Assembly (NCBI GenBank): GCA_023432025.1
Contig: JAEYVE010000244.1
Span: forward strand, 1 to 14,855
Origin: Pseudomonadota bacterium
Lineage (GTDB): Bacteria > Myxococcota_A > Polyangia > Polyangiales > Polyangiaceae
DNA length: 14,855 bases
Direction: 5' to 3'
Part shown: piece after piece, positions 1 to 5,706 of the stretch
Position numbering within the stretch: position 1 is the stretch's first letter
Layout of the letters: the number at the start of each line of letters is the position of its first letter
Made by a program: the position numbers and the translations under genes
Notes under the pieces: model-generated
Told to the model about the DNA's origin: nothing
The model's input: the letters and a program-made list of their open reading frames with translations, nothing else
Databases searched by the model: none

Positions 1-140
1 AATCCCCGCCCGTCCCAGCCCGGTGCTCCCGCACTCCGGCAAAATCCGGCTCCGCACGGCTTTCCGGCCGCCCCCAGAAGCCCCACGGAACCCCCGAGAA
101 AGATTCGCAAAGCCCCCTCACATTTCCGGCGCATGCGCGC

Positions 141-169
141 TTGACAGTCCCGATGCCCACAAGTACATC
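141..169 (+). promoter_or_regulatory. Candidate sigma-70-type promoter for tRNA-Gly
   Basis: A perfect -35 hexamer TTGACA (141-146) is followed after 17 bases by TACATC (164-169), which matches the -10 consensus at only three positions. Transcription would start near 176, giving a leader of about 70 bases before the tRNA. The perfect -35 and ideal spacing fit a strong stable-RNA promoter, but the weak -10 keeps this tentative. The first 140 bases of the window hold no recognisable gene; the reading frame crossing 23-268 runs into the tRNA and is not credible. Confidence 0.5.
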
Positions 170-247
170 AAGCGCCCTCGAACGGGACCGCCTCACGGCT
201 CACGCCGCGACAGGTCGCGTCTAGGGCGGAGGCTCGCAAGGGTCACT

Positions 248-319
<72 letters not shown>

Positions 320-335
320 CAAAAGTGAACGTCAA

Positions 336-365
336 AGCCTCTCAGCACCGCTGAGGGGCTTTTTC
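336..365 (+). terminator. Rho-independent terminator of tRNA-Gly
   Basis: An 11-bp stem (336-346 with 350-360, one G-T wobble) closes a 3-base loop and is followed directly by a T-run (360-364). It starts 17 bases after the tRNA and is a textbook intrinsic terminator. Confidence 0.9.
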
Positions 366-370
366 AATTG

Positions 371-389
371 GGGATTCGAACGCTCGACG
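371..389 (-). repeat. Inverted partial copy of the tRNA-Gly T-arm
   Basis: Bases 371-389 match the reverse complement of 291-309, the variable loop and T-arm of the adjacent tRNA-Gly, at 18 of 19 positions. The single mismatch (382) breaks the T-stem, and no acceptor or anticodon arm can be found beside it, so this is not a second tRNA. It lies just past the terminator and so outside the expected tRNA transcript. It could be a remnant of a lost tRNA or of tRNA-targeted integration, but no integrase is in the window. Confidence 0.7.
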
Positions 390-526
390 AAAATCCACGG
401 CGAGCTCGACACGGCTTCGACAAAGTCGAGCCCGCCGGCCGAACACCCGGATGAACCGTGGGTGCATCTACGCGCAAGCGCCACTTAGGAATCACGTGCG
501 CGAGGTCGCTTCTGCACGGTGACGTG

Positions 527-916
527 ATGCACAGATCTATCGGAGTACTCCTCGTTGCCCTCTCGACCGCGTGCTCGAGTGGTACGCCCAAGGCTGCTGG
601 TACGGCACCTTGCCCACACGCACAACGAACCGACGGGCGACCCCATCACCATGCTGGCGGACTTTGCAGCTCGACGGCACACGACTGCGGCATGGACTGC
701 CACGGCAATCGAGTGTGTGCGCCCGGAAACAAGCCGGGCGGGTGCCCCAACCTCGACTGTCCAAGAGCGCGGATGCTGCAAGACGAAGGTTGTGTGGTGC
801 AGTGCGGCGAGGCGAGCGCGGAGTGCTATGGGGCTTGTGGAAGCCCCGCATGCAAGATGGACTGCACGAAGCAGTACGACCAATGTGTCGCAGCGTGCTC
901 CAAACCACCTCAGTGA
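527..916 (+). CDS. Small Cys-rich secreted protein or lipoprotein with CX3C motifs
   Basis: The 129-residue product begins with a hydrophobic segment (residues 4-15) ending in LSTAC, with Cys16 as the possible lipidated residue. This lipobox is poor, so ordinary secretion is also possible. The mature part holds 15 more cysteines. Five pairs have CX3C spacing (C-GMD-C, C-VVQ-C, C-YGA-C, C-KMD-C, C-VAA-C). The last four form two CX3C-X6-CX3C units, the arrangement of disulfide-stapled helical hairpins. A His-rich stretch (HHH) lies near residue 41. ATG at 527 is chosen because it places the signal sequence at the N-terminus; GTG at 524 is possible, and neither has a clear Shine-Dalgarno sequence. 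It converges on the globin gene. I recognise no named family. The Cys pattern suggests an extracytoplasmic, disulfide-rich or metal-binding protein. Confidence 0.7.
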   Translation: MHRSIGVLLVALSTACSSGTPKAAGTAPCPHAQRTDGRPHHHAGGLCSSTAHDCGMDCHGNRVCAPGNKPGGCPNLDCPRARMLQDEGCVVQCGEASAECYGACGSPACKMDCTKQYDQCVAACSKPPQ

Positions 917-992
917 CGCAGCGGCACCGACTCGCTCCCGCAGTAACGGCTGGTGTCCCGGCCAGCTCAGTCGCAGACCTGACAGAGCTCGC

Positions 993-1394
993 TCATTGTC
1001 GCTGCGCCTCCACCTTCGCTGCGAGGGTCTCGAGCGCCGGCTTGATCGTTTCGCGCCACCTTTGGTCGAGCGCGTCGTCGTACAGCGGGTCCGTTCGTCG
1101 CAAGGTTTTCAAGAAGGCGTCTGCCCAGCGCTCGTACATGTCGACCGTCACGCCGATCTTCTTGGGACCGTGGGACCGCGCGAGCCGCTCGAGCGCCATT
1201 TTGCCGACGGCCTTGCCCTCGACGTAGTCGAGCAGCGCGTACACGCCGTGGACGAGCATTTCCTGCTGAACGGCGAAGTTGGTGCGCTCGAACTTGGCGC
1301 GGATGCGTGGGTCCGACGCGAGCAGCGTCGCGTAGAACTCCTTCGCGAATTCCGCAGAGCGGGCCCGATCGAATGACAAGCGTACGTCTCTCAT
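993..1394 (-). CDS. Single-domain bacterial globin
   Basis: The 133-residue product has the length and helix pattern of a stand-alone bacterial haemoglobin (haem-binding globin fold). Visible landmarks are Phe35 and the TNF segment (38-40) in the CD region, and Gln43 or Gln44 at the distal E7 position. The expected proximal histidine is His75 in LARSHG, followed by the G-helix pattern MYERWADAFLKTL (86-98) and an H-helix to the C-terminus. No reductase or sensor domain is attached, so electrons must come from elsewhere. The start at 1394 is preferred over an in-frame upstream ATG (1583) because GGAAG lies just before it and the upstream part is Arg-rich shadow. Such globins bind O2 or NO or act in redox defence; the ligand cannot be told from sequence. 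The gene stands alone, 391 bases downstream of a lipoprotein operon on the same strand. Confidence 0.85.
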   Translation of the reverse strand: MRDVRLSFDRARSAEFAKEFYATLLASDPRIRAKFERTNFAVQQEMLVHGVYALLDYVEGKAVGKMALERLARSHGPKKIGVTVDMYERWADAFLKTLRRTDPLYDDALDQRWRETIKPALETLAAKVEAQRQ

Positions 1395-1785
1395 GGGTTC
1401 TTCCGGTGGCGCGCCCCAGTGGCGTCGCGACTCCAAGGTTCTTCCCCTTCCCTGCATCGACCTGAAAACCGTTCTTCGAGCGACAGCTGCTCCAGGCTGC
1501 GCGAAAGCAATCCACCGCGCCCAGCGCGAGCGGCGCGCGGGACCTGGGCTCACCGCCCTCGGTTCATTGCTTCTCGAATGCACTCACGCCACTGGTGCAA
1601 TACTCAGGCCACGCCGAAAGCAGCAGAAACCCGCATGAAAGCGCGCAGATTCTGCGCGAAGCCGGGTTCTCGAAAGCAAACCCTGCGCAGGCTTTGCACG
1701 TTCGGCGAGCACCGCGGCTTGCCTCCCGTCTAGCCCAAGAGAGGCGGCAGAGATGCGTCTCAACGAGCGCATCGACGAAACCTCT
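1395..1785. other. 391-bp gene-free region with three hairpins or palindromes
   Basis: No credible gene is seen here. It lies downstream of the leftward lipoprotein operon and upstream of the leftward globin. Three inverted repeats sit in its right third: 1752-1773 (GATGCG/CGCATC, extended by CTC/GAG with one bulged T), 1676-1697 (GCAAA-C-CCTGC/GCAGG-C-TTTGC) and 1642-1658 (CGCGCAGA-T-TCTGCGCG). Read leftward, the last two are followed by short T-runs only, so they may act as tandem terminators. They could also be operators for the globin. No clear promoter was recognised. Confidence 0.6.
1676..1697 (-). terminator. Palindrome, possible terminator of the lipoprotein operon
   Basis: A 22-bp dyad with one mismatched pair (C-C at 1681/1692) lies about 90 bases past the stop of the leftward lipoprotein gene. 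Leftward it is followed shortly by TTT. With the smaller dyad at 1642-1658 it could end transcription before the globin gene. The absence of a long T-run makes an operator role equally possible. Confidence 0.35.
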
Positions 1786-3315
1786 TTAGGGCGTGAGCCA
1801 CGCCAAGTAGGGGCCGCCCTGCCTCTGCACCACACCGTCTCCCCAATCGATGGCCGTCGAGAAGGAGCCGAGCAGTGCGACGCGATCGGGACGGACCACC
1901 GCCACGTCCGGTGCGTAGTCGCCGCCCTTGCCTCCGGCGTGGAGACTCCAAATGTGCTCACCATTTGCGCCGAGACGCGCGACGAAAACGTCCGCATCGT
2001 ATTCGTTAGGAAAGAGTGCTTCGAGCCGTCCACCGCCCAAGTCGATTCCGGACGAAAAGTGCCCACCAATCACGAACGAATCGTCCGGCAGGATGGCAAC
2101 CTCTCGCACGTTATCCACCGAGATTTCGCCGAACCTTTTGACGAAGAGCGGCTCGCCTGCCGAGTCCAGCTTGACGACGACGGCGCCGCCACCGCTCGGC
2201 GTGTCGAACACCGGAGCCGTGAGCTTGGCCCTCACGGAGAACACGCTGTTGTCCTTGCTGTCGATGGCCACGCTCGACACGGCGAGTCCTCGAAGACTGC
2301 CGAAGCTACTCGACCAGGCAATGTCTCCCTCTTTGGTCAAAGCGAGAGCCCACCCCTCACCGAGCTCCAGCAGGGTGCCCGCGCCCAGGGTGCCGCCCTG
2401 AGGCATCGAGCTGCCCGCCATTACGACGCGGTCCTGCGAATCCAAGGCGAAGTCGTTCACCATCAGTGCCGTCTGCGCAAACTGGTTGGCTTGCAACACC
2501 TCACCTTCGGGGCTCAGCCTCACAACGAAGAGGTCTGCGCTCAATGAGCCGCCGCTGCTCGTCAGCTCGACGTCTCCGAAGTCCATACGCCCAGAGAACA
2601 TTCCGACGAGCACCGGGTTGCCACGTGCATCCAGCTTCATGCCGAGGAGGGCTTGCCGCCCTACGCCGCCGAAGGTGCGCAAGCTGACGAGCGCCCCCAG
2701 CTCATCGAGCTCCGCCAAAAACACATCGTCCGAGGGCCTACCGTGCTCGTCGAAGTTGCCTTCGGGCTGTCCCGGATTGACGACGCTCGTGACGCTCGTA
2801 TCCCCAATCCGCAACGTGCCGACGAACGAGTTGGCGAACCAGGTGTGTCCGCGAGCATCGACCGCAGCTTCGCCTCGCCCCTGATGCCAGGGCACGCCGT
2901 GCGCCAACCAGCGCTTCCAGCGCACGCCGTCCGTTTCGTGAATGCACTGTACCCAGTCGCCCGTCTCGGAAGACTCGAGGCGAGCTTGGCCAGATACGAT
3001 GACCTCATCGTCACTGCGACGAACGACGCGAAAAACATCGTCCTTCAAGGCGATGGTCGAAACGCGCGTCCCCGGAGCACCACCGAAGCCCTCGGGCTCC
3101 CCCGGCTCATACACGATGGTGGGGGACGACGTGTCCACGCCACCCGCGCCCGCTGCTGAAACGTCCCGCGTTCCGCCGGACCCACCCGTCGCTCCCACGC
3201 CGCCAGAGCCCGAAAACGCGGGCGTGGCACCTTCGAACCCAAAGTGCTCACAAGCGGCGGCGCTTGTCCCCAAGACGAACACCGCCAAAAGTGAACGAAC
3301 GACCGCACCGCGCAT
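1786..3315 (-). CDS. Lipoprotein with about seven propeller-type repeats
   Basis: The 509-residue product starts with a lipoprotein signal (LGTSAAAC, lipidation at Cys22). A Gly/Ser/Ala-rich tether (about residues 35-60) follows, typical of myxobacterial surface lipoproteins. The rest is built from about seven degenerate repeats of 55-70 residues, each with an approximate pattern of V..G.FSG.IDFG, then D.FV..L...G...W...FG, as in SBBP-like beta-propellers. The clearest copies contain LVGMFSGRMDFG, VIGGHFSSGIDLG and LLGSFSTAIDWG. No catalytic residues are evident, so a surface binding role is inferred. ATG 3315 is chosen because it places the signal peptide first; upstream codons overlap the preceding gene. 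It starts 14 bases after the stop of the Cys-rich lipoprotein gene, so the two are almost certainly one transcript. Confidence 0.8.
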   Translation of the reverse strand: MRGAVVRSLLAVFVLGTSAAACEHFGFEGATPAFSGSGGVGATGGSGGTRDVSAAGAGGVDTSSPTIVYEPGEPEGFGGAPGTRVSTIALKDDVFRVVRRSDDEVIVSGQARLESSETGDWVQCIHETDGVRWKRWLAHGVPWHQGRGEAAVDARGHTWFANSFVGTLRIGDTSVTSVVNPGQPEGNFDEHGRPSDDVFLAELDELGALVSLRTFGGVGRQALLGMKLDARGNPVLVGMFSGRMDFGDVELTSSGGSLSADLFVVRLSPEGEVLQANQFAQTALMVNDFALDSQDRVVMAGSSMPQGGTLGAGTLLELGEGWALALTKEGDIAWSSSFGSLRGLAVSSVAIDSKDNSVFSVRAKLTAPVFDTPSGGGAVVVKLDSAGEPLFVKRFGEISVDNVREVAILPDDSFVIGGHFSSGIDLGGGRLEALFPNEYDADVFVARLGANGEHIWSLHAGGKGGDYAPDVAVVRPDRVALLGSFSTAIDWGDGVVQRQGGPYLAWLTP

Positions 3316-3329
3316 CGTTTTCTCGTGGC

Positions 3330-4034
3330 TCAGGGGACCGTGGGACAGCCGTTGTGGGTGACGTGCCAGCGACCGCAGCTGCACTCTGCGTGGCCCGTAG
3401 GAATGCCGAAACACGGAGCGTAGGCGCACTGCACCCCGACGACATCACACGGCGCCAAGTCGAGCGGCTCAGACTCGGGGCACGCTTCGTCTTCGCCCTC
3501 CGCCAGGGTGTTGCCGGTGGGGCACTGCTCACCTGCTGGCGACCAAATGCCGAAGCGACACTCCCAGCGATCGACGCAGGACGCGTTCGAGCCGGGATAG
3601 AGGCACACTTGCCCTTCGTTCTTGCAGTCCCGAACGGCCGGTGTGGCCGGACAGTCGGGGGCGGTCAGAGGAGGAGCCACGCCGTTCGCCGGACAGTCTG
3701 GCTCGTAGAGCGTGCTGTGCGGCGGGTTCTGACCCGCGTGAACGACCACCGTGGGGTTGTCGATGCCACCGCGCGCTGGGCCTTCGCCCTCGAGACTCGG
3801 TGCTCCACTCCGAGGAGCGCCACCGCCCGCGGCGCCTCCGCCAGAAGCGCCGCCGCTGGCCGGCGTGCCTTCGCCGCTGCTACCCGACGTACCGTCACCG
3901 GTCGCGGAGGGTTCACTTCCAGAGTCTTCCGTAGTCCAGCCGACAATCGAACAACCCGTCACCGAACAAGCGGTCACGACGAGCGCGGTGCCCCCACCGA
4001 ATCGCCAAAATCCCGAGCGCACGTTCCCCGCCAT
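3330..4034 (-). CDS. Cys-rich lipoprotein with duplicated Cys/Trp module
   Basis: The 234-residue product has a lipobox SVTGC (lipidation at Cys28). A long Ser/Gly/Ala-rich acidic tether (about residues 35-80) leads to a Cys-rich C-terminal half. There two modules align: each has EC-x2-G-x-W-x6-CP with identical spacing, preceded by QVC-x-Y or VQC-x-Y. This is a tandem duplication of a small disulfide-rich domain. Similar Cys/Trp modules are common in myxobacterial surface proteins, but I know of no assigned function. ATG 4034 gives the better signal peptide; GTG 4055 in the same frame would add seven residues, and neither has a convincing ribosome site. It is the first gene of the operon, 14 bases ahead of the propeller lipoprotein, which suggests the two may act together at the cell surface. 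Confidence 0.75.
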   Translation of the reverse strand: MAGNVRSGFWRFGGGTALVVTACSVTGCSIVGWTTEDSGSEPSATGDGTSGSSGEGTPASGGASGGGAAGGGAPRSGAPSLEGEGPARGGIDNPTVVVHAGQNPPHSTLYEPDCPANGVAPPLTAPDCPATPAVRDCKNEGQVCLYPGSNASCVDRWECRFGIWSPAGEQCPTGNTLAEGEDEACPESEPLDLAPCDVVGVQCAYAPCFGIPTGHAECSCGRWHVTHNGCPTVP

Positions 4035-4093
4035 GGACCCGGCGAAGCGTAACACGGCGGTCTCGCCGCTCGGCAGACGCCCGGCGGTTCACC

Positions 4094-4116
4094 CCCTGAG
4101 CTCAACCCTGAGCTCA
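4094..4116. repeat. Tandem CCCTGAGCTCA repeat, palindromic core
   Basis: The 11-mer CCCTGAGCTCA occurs at 4094-4104 and again at 4106-4116, a period of 12 bases. Each copy contains the 8-bp palindrome TGAGCTCA, so two dyads sit about one helical turn apart. They lie 60-82 bases upstream of the start of the leftward lipoprotein operon, in the gap after the small membrane gene. This is where a transcription-factor site would be expected; the factor is unknown. Confidence 0.5.
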
Positions 4117-4148
4117 CAGGCCCACGTGAAACGAATGCTGCTGCTGAA

Positions 4149-4337
4149 CTACCGGCTCTGGAGGTCGGTAGCGGGCGGCGGCGGGACCTCGCTGCGGTCG
4201 TCGGCTCTCGAGAGCAGCCACCAGCCGACGAAGAGCACGGCCAGACCCAAAATGACGGGTACCAACCACTTGCGCTCGCGAACCTCCGGTCCTCGACCTC
4301 GTCTGTAAGCGCCCCCAGGCATCGTGCTTTGTGACAT
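4149..4337 (-). CDS. Single-helix small membrane protein
   Basis: The 62-residue product has a basic N-terminal segment with several arginines (residues 11-23), one transmembrane helix (about 24-43, rich in V, L and W) and a short acidic/proline tail (ADDRSEVPPPP). By the positive-inside rule the N-terminus should be cytoplasmic. Reality is supported by a strong purine-rich ribosome site, GGGGGAAGG, two bases before the ATG at 4337. It reads leftward, diverging from the CBS-domain gene across a 325-bp gap. No family was recognised. Confidence 0.65.
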   Translation of the reverse strand: MSQSTMPGGAYRRGRGPEVRERKWLVPVILGLAVLFVGWWLLSRADDRSEVPPPPATDLQSR

Positions 4338-4512
4338 GACCTTCCCCCGTGGATCCCCTCTGACCGTTCACACCGCGGTCGCGTTCGGCTCCGAGCCACG
4401 CTCGCGGACAAACAACATGAATGCAACCGCGCGGCTCAGTTGACTGTGGATCTTTGAAGCGCTCCGTCAAACGTGGGGGAAGCACCTGGGGCACGTCGCT
4501 GCCACAACCACG

Positions 4513-4635
4513 GTGGCAGTGAGCTCCTGCGAGAAGGCAGTGAACGGCGTGCTCGCCGCCGCTCTCCGAGAGGAAGGATTCGACCGCGTCGCCGCGTCGT
4601 TTGACCCGCGCAATATCCGCGTCAGCGTGAGCTAG
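4513..4635 (+). CDS. Doubtful 40-residue ORF upstream of the CBS gene
   Basis: A frame open from 4444 ends at TAG 4633-4635, 27 bases before the CBS gene. From GTG 4513 it would encode 40 residues, with a possible helix (AVNGVLAAALREEGFD) and then a strand-like NIRVSVS. The pattern loosely recalls the start of a BON or similar small alpha/beta fold. No Shine-Dalgarno sequence precedes either GTG (4513 or 4519), and no ATG is available. It may be a leader peptide, the remnant of a longer gene, or chance. Confidence 0.2.
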   Translation: MAVSSCEKAVNGVLAAALREEGFDRVAASFDPRNIRVSVS

Positions 4636-4649
4636 GAGCCTTTTGCAGC

Positions 4650-4658
4650 AAAGGAGGG
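4650..4658 (+). promoter_or_regulatory. Strong ribosome binding site fixing a GTG start
   Basis: AAAGGAGGG lies four bases before GTG 4663. It is one of the few near-perfect Shine-Dalgarno sequences in the window and decides the start of the CBS protein over the in-frame ATG at 4681. It predicts efficient translation. Confidence 0.8.
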
Positions 4659-4662
4659 CACC

Positions 4663-5088
4663 GTGCTTTGCGAAGACATCATGAAGAAGAACGTTCATTG
4701 GGTCACACCGGACAGCTCGGTTCGAACGGCCGCCGAGAAAATGCGTGACGAGAACATCGGCTTTCTGCCGGTATGCGACGAATCACGGAAAATCGTGGGA
4801 ACTCTGACGGACCGCGACCTCGCCATTCGCGCCCTGGCGAACGACCTCAAAGGTGAAACCCCCGTGCAGGACGTCATGACGAAGGAGGTCATTACCTGCA
4901 GTCTGTCGGACGACGTCAAGACGGCCCAAACGGTCATGGCCGAGCGCAAGAAGTCACGCATCATTTGCGTGGACGCGGGTGGCGGCCTCGCGGGCGTCAT
5001 CAGCTTGTCGGATTTGGGTCAACACGACCCATCCGCGCGGACAGCGCGCACGCTGCGCGACGTCGCGCAGCGCGAAACGCACTCATGA
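4663..5088 (+). CDS. Twin CBS-domain protein
   Basis: The 141-residue product is made almost entirely of two CBS motifs forming one Bateman module. The first spans about residues 1-60 (DIMKKNVHWVTPDSSV to GTLTDRDLAIRAL). The second spans about 67-125 (VQDVMTKEVITCSLSDDV to GVISLSDLG). Bateman modules bind adenosine nucleotides such as AMP, ATP or SAM and usually act as energy or redox sensors. No catalytic domain is attached, so a stand-alone regulatory or stress role is inferred. The GTG start is set by a strong ribosome site. The gene is followed after 13 bases by the DUF3175-type gene on the same strand, so co-transcription is likely. Confidence 0.9.
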   Translation: MLCEDIMKKNVHWVTPDSSVRTAAEKMRDENIGFLPVCDESRKIVGTLTDRDLAIRALANDLKGETPVQDVMTKEVITCSLSDDVKTAQTVMAERKKSRIICVDAGGGLAGVISLSDLGQHDPSARTARTLRDVAQRETHS

Positions 5089-5101
5089 AGCGCCAAGCCT
5101 C

Positions 5102-5566
5102 ATGAACCGGCCAGCACGGAGCGGCGGTAGGAGAAGGGTCGCCACGGCGTCCTCGAAGCGTACGGCCGCGCGCCCCGAGCGGTGGTCCAAGAAGGTGATG
5201 GAAACGAGCGACGCGCTGGATCTCGAGCAGGGGATCTTTGCAAGCGAGGATCCGCGTCGCATCGCGCTGTCACTCCGTCGCTCCGCCGAGCAGAGCACAC
5301 GAAGAAAAGCCGAGCCGTACCGCTCGGCCCTGTCCATGCTGACGTTCTTCATCAACCGCGCCGGCAAGAACCTTCCGGCTCGACGTCGCAAGGTCTTGAT
5401 GGAGGCCAAAGACGAGCTCCGCGTTTTGTATGGGCGCGAAACGCGCAGCAAACCGCGACGCAGCAAAACGGTGGCCCGACGCGGCGGAACGAGCCAACGC
5501 ACCAAGACGACCCAACGCAATACGACGAGCGCGCGAGCTGGGAGCACCGCCGGCAAGGCGCGGTGA
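5102..5566 (+). CDS. DUF3175-type basic protein
   Basis: The 154-residue product has a conserved core at about residues 26-118: RWSKKVMETSDALDLE, then DPRRIALSLRRSAE, SALSMLTFFINRAGKNL and AKDELRVLYGR. I recognise this as the DUF3175 family of unknown function. The N-terminal 25 residues and the last 35 are low-complexity and rich in Arg, Lys and Thr, resembling histone-H1-like tails, so nucleic-acid contact is possible but unproven. ATG 5102 is the start that fits the spacing after the CBS gene. It has no good Shine-Dalgarno sequence, so translation may depend on coupling. The same frame is open further upstream inside the CBS gene, but that part reads as shadow. Confidence 0.8.
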   Translation: MNRPARSGGRRRVATASSKRTAARPERWSKKVMETSDALDLEQGIFASEDPRRIALSLRRSAEQSTRRKAEPYRSALSMLTFFINRAGKNLPARRRKVLMEAKDELRVLYGRETRSKPRRSKTVARRGGTSQRTKTTQRNTTSARAGSTAGKAR

Positions 5567-5592
5567 ACCGCGAAAACGGCGAACGGCCCTCG

Positions 5593-5696
5593 ACCTTGCG
5601 CCGAGGCCGTGCAAGGTTTCGGCCCTCAGGGTGCAACGAAGGGCGTTGCAGGATCGAAACGGTCGGGCCGCCGTTTCTGCCGGTGCAGAGCACCGG
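5593..5696 (+). ncRNA. Structured nhaA leader: four tandem perfect stem-loops
   Basis: Four non-overlapping hairpins, each with a perfect 7-bp stem, fill the gap before nhaA. H1 is ACCTTGC/GCAAGGT (5593-5599, 5611-5617; loop 11). H2 is TGCAACG/CGTTGCA (5632-5638, 5644-5650; loop 5). H3 is GAAACGG/CCGTTTC (5656-5662, 5671-5677; loop 8). H4 is CCGGTGC/GCACCGG (5680-5686, 5690-5696; loop 3). The stems differ in sequence, so they are not a repeat family. H4 overlaps the first two G of the nhaA ribosome site. There is no T-run, so this is not a terminator. It is most simply read as a cis-regulatory RNA controlling nhaA translation, possibly a riboswitch; the ligand is unknown. Loop bases 5605-5608 (GGCC) can also pair with 5621-5624, offering an alternative fold. 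Confidence 0.55.
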
Positions 5697-5700
5697 GGGA
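5695..5700 (+). promoter_or_regulatory. nhaA ribosome binding site, partly in a hairpin
   Basis: GGGGGA sits six bases before GTG 5707 and fixes that codon as the nhaA start. Its first two G are paired in stem H4 (5680-5696), so accessibility could depend on the fold. Confidence 0.65.
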
Positions 5701-5706
5701 ACTTTC

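Larger units (their letters stand above)
4338..4662. other. 325-bp divergent intergenic region
   Basis: It separates the leftward membrane peptide from the rightward CBS gene and must carry at least one promoter for each. No convincing -35/-10 pair was recognised. A sigma-54-like string at 4487-4503 has its GG and GC elements one base too close. The right half contains an open frame up to 4635, listed separately as a doubtful small gene. Confidence 0.5.

Noticed and set aside
371..445. A second tRNA on the minus strand beside tRNA-Gly
   Set aside because: Only the T-arm region matches. The T-stem does not pair, and no acceptor, D-arm or anticodon arm can be built from the flanking bases.
485..908. 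Overlapping leftward frames opposite the Cys-rich protein gene
   Set aside because: They are Arg/Ser-rich products without signal peptide or motif, whereas the rightward frame has a signal sequence and regular CX3C spacing.
948..967. Hairpin between the convergent Cys-rich protein and globin genes (GCTGG/CCAGC)
   Set aside because: A 5-bp stem with an 8-base loop and no T-run on either strand is not distinguishable from chance.
4487..4503. Sigma-54-like promoter string before the CBS gene
   Set aside because: It resembles GGGCACG-N4-TGC, but the GG and GC elements are one base closer than the strict sigma-54 spacing.
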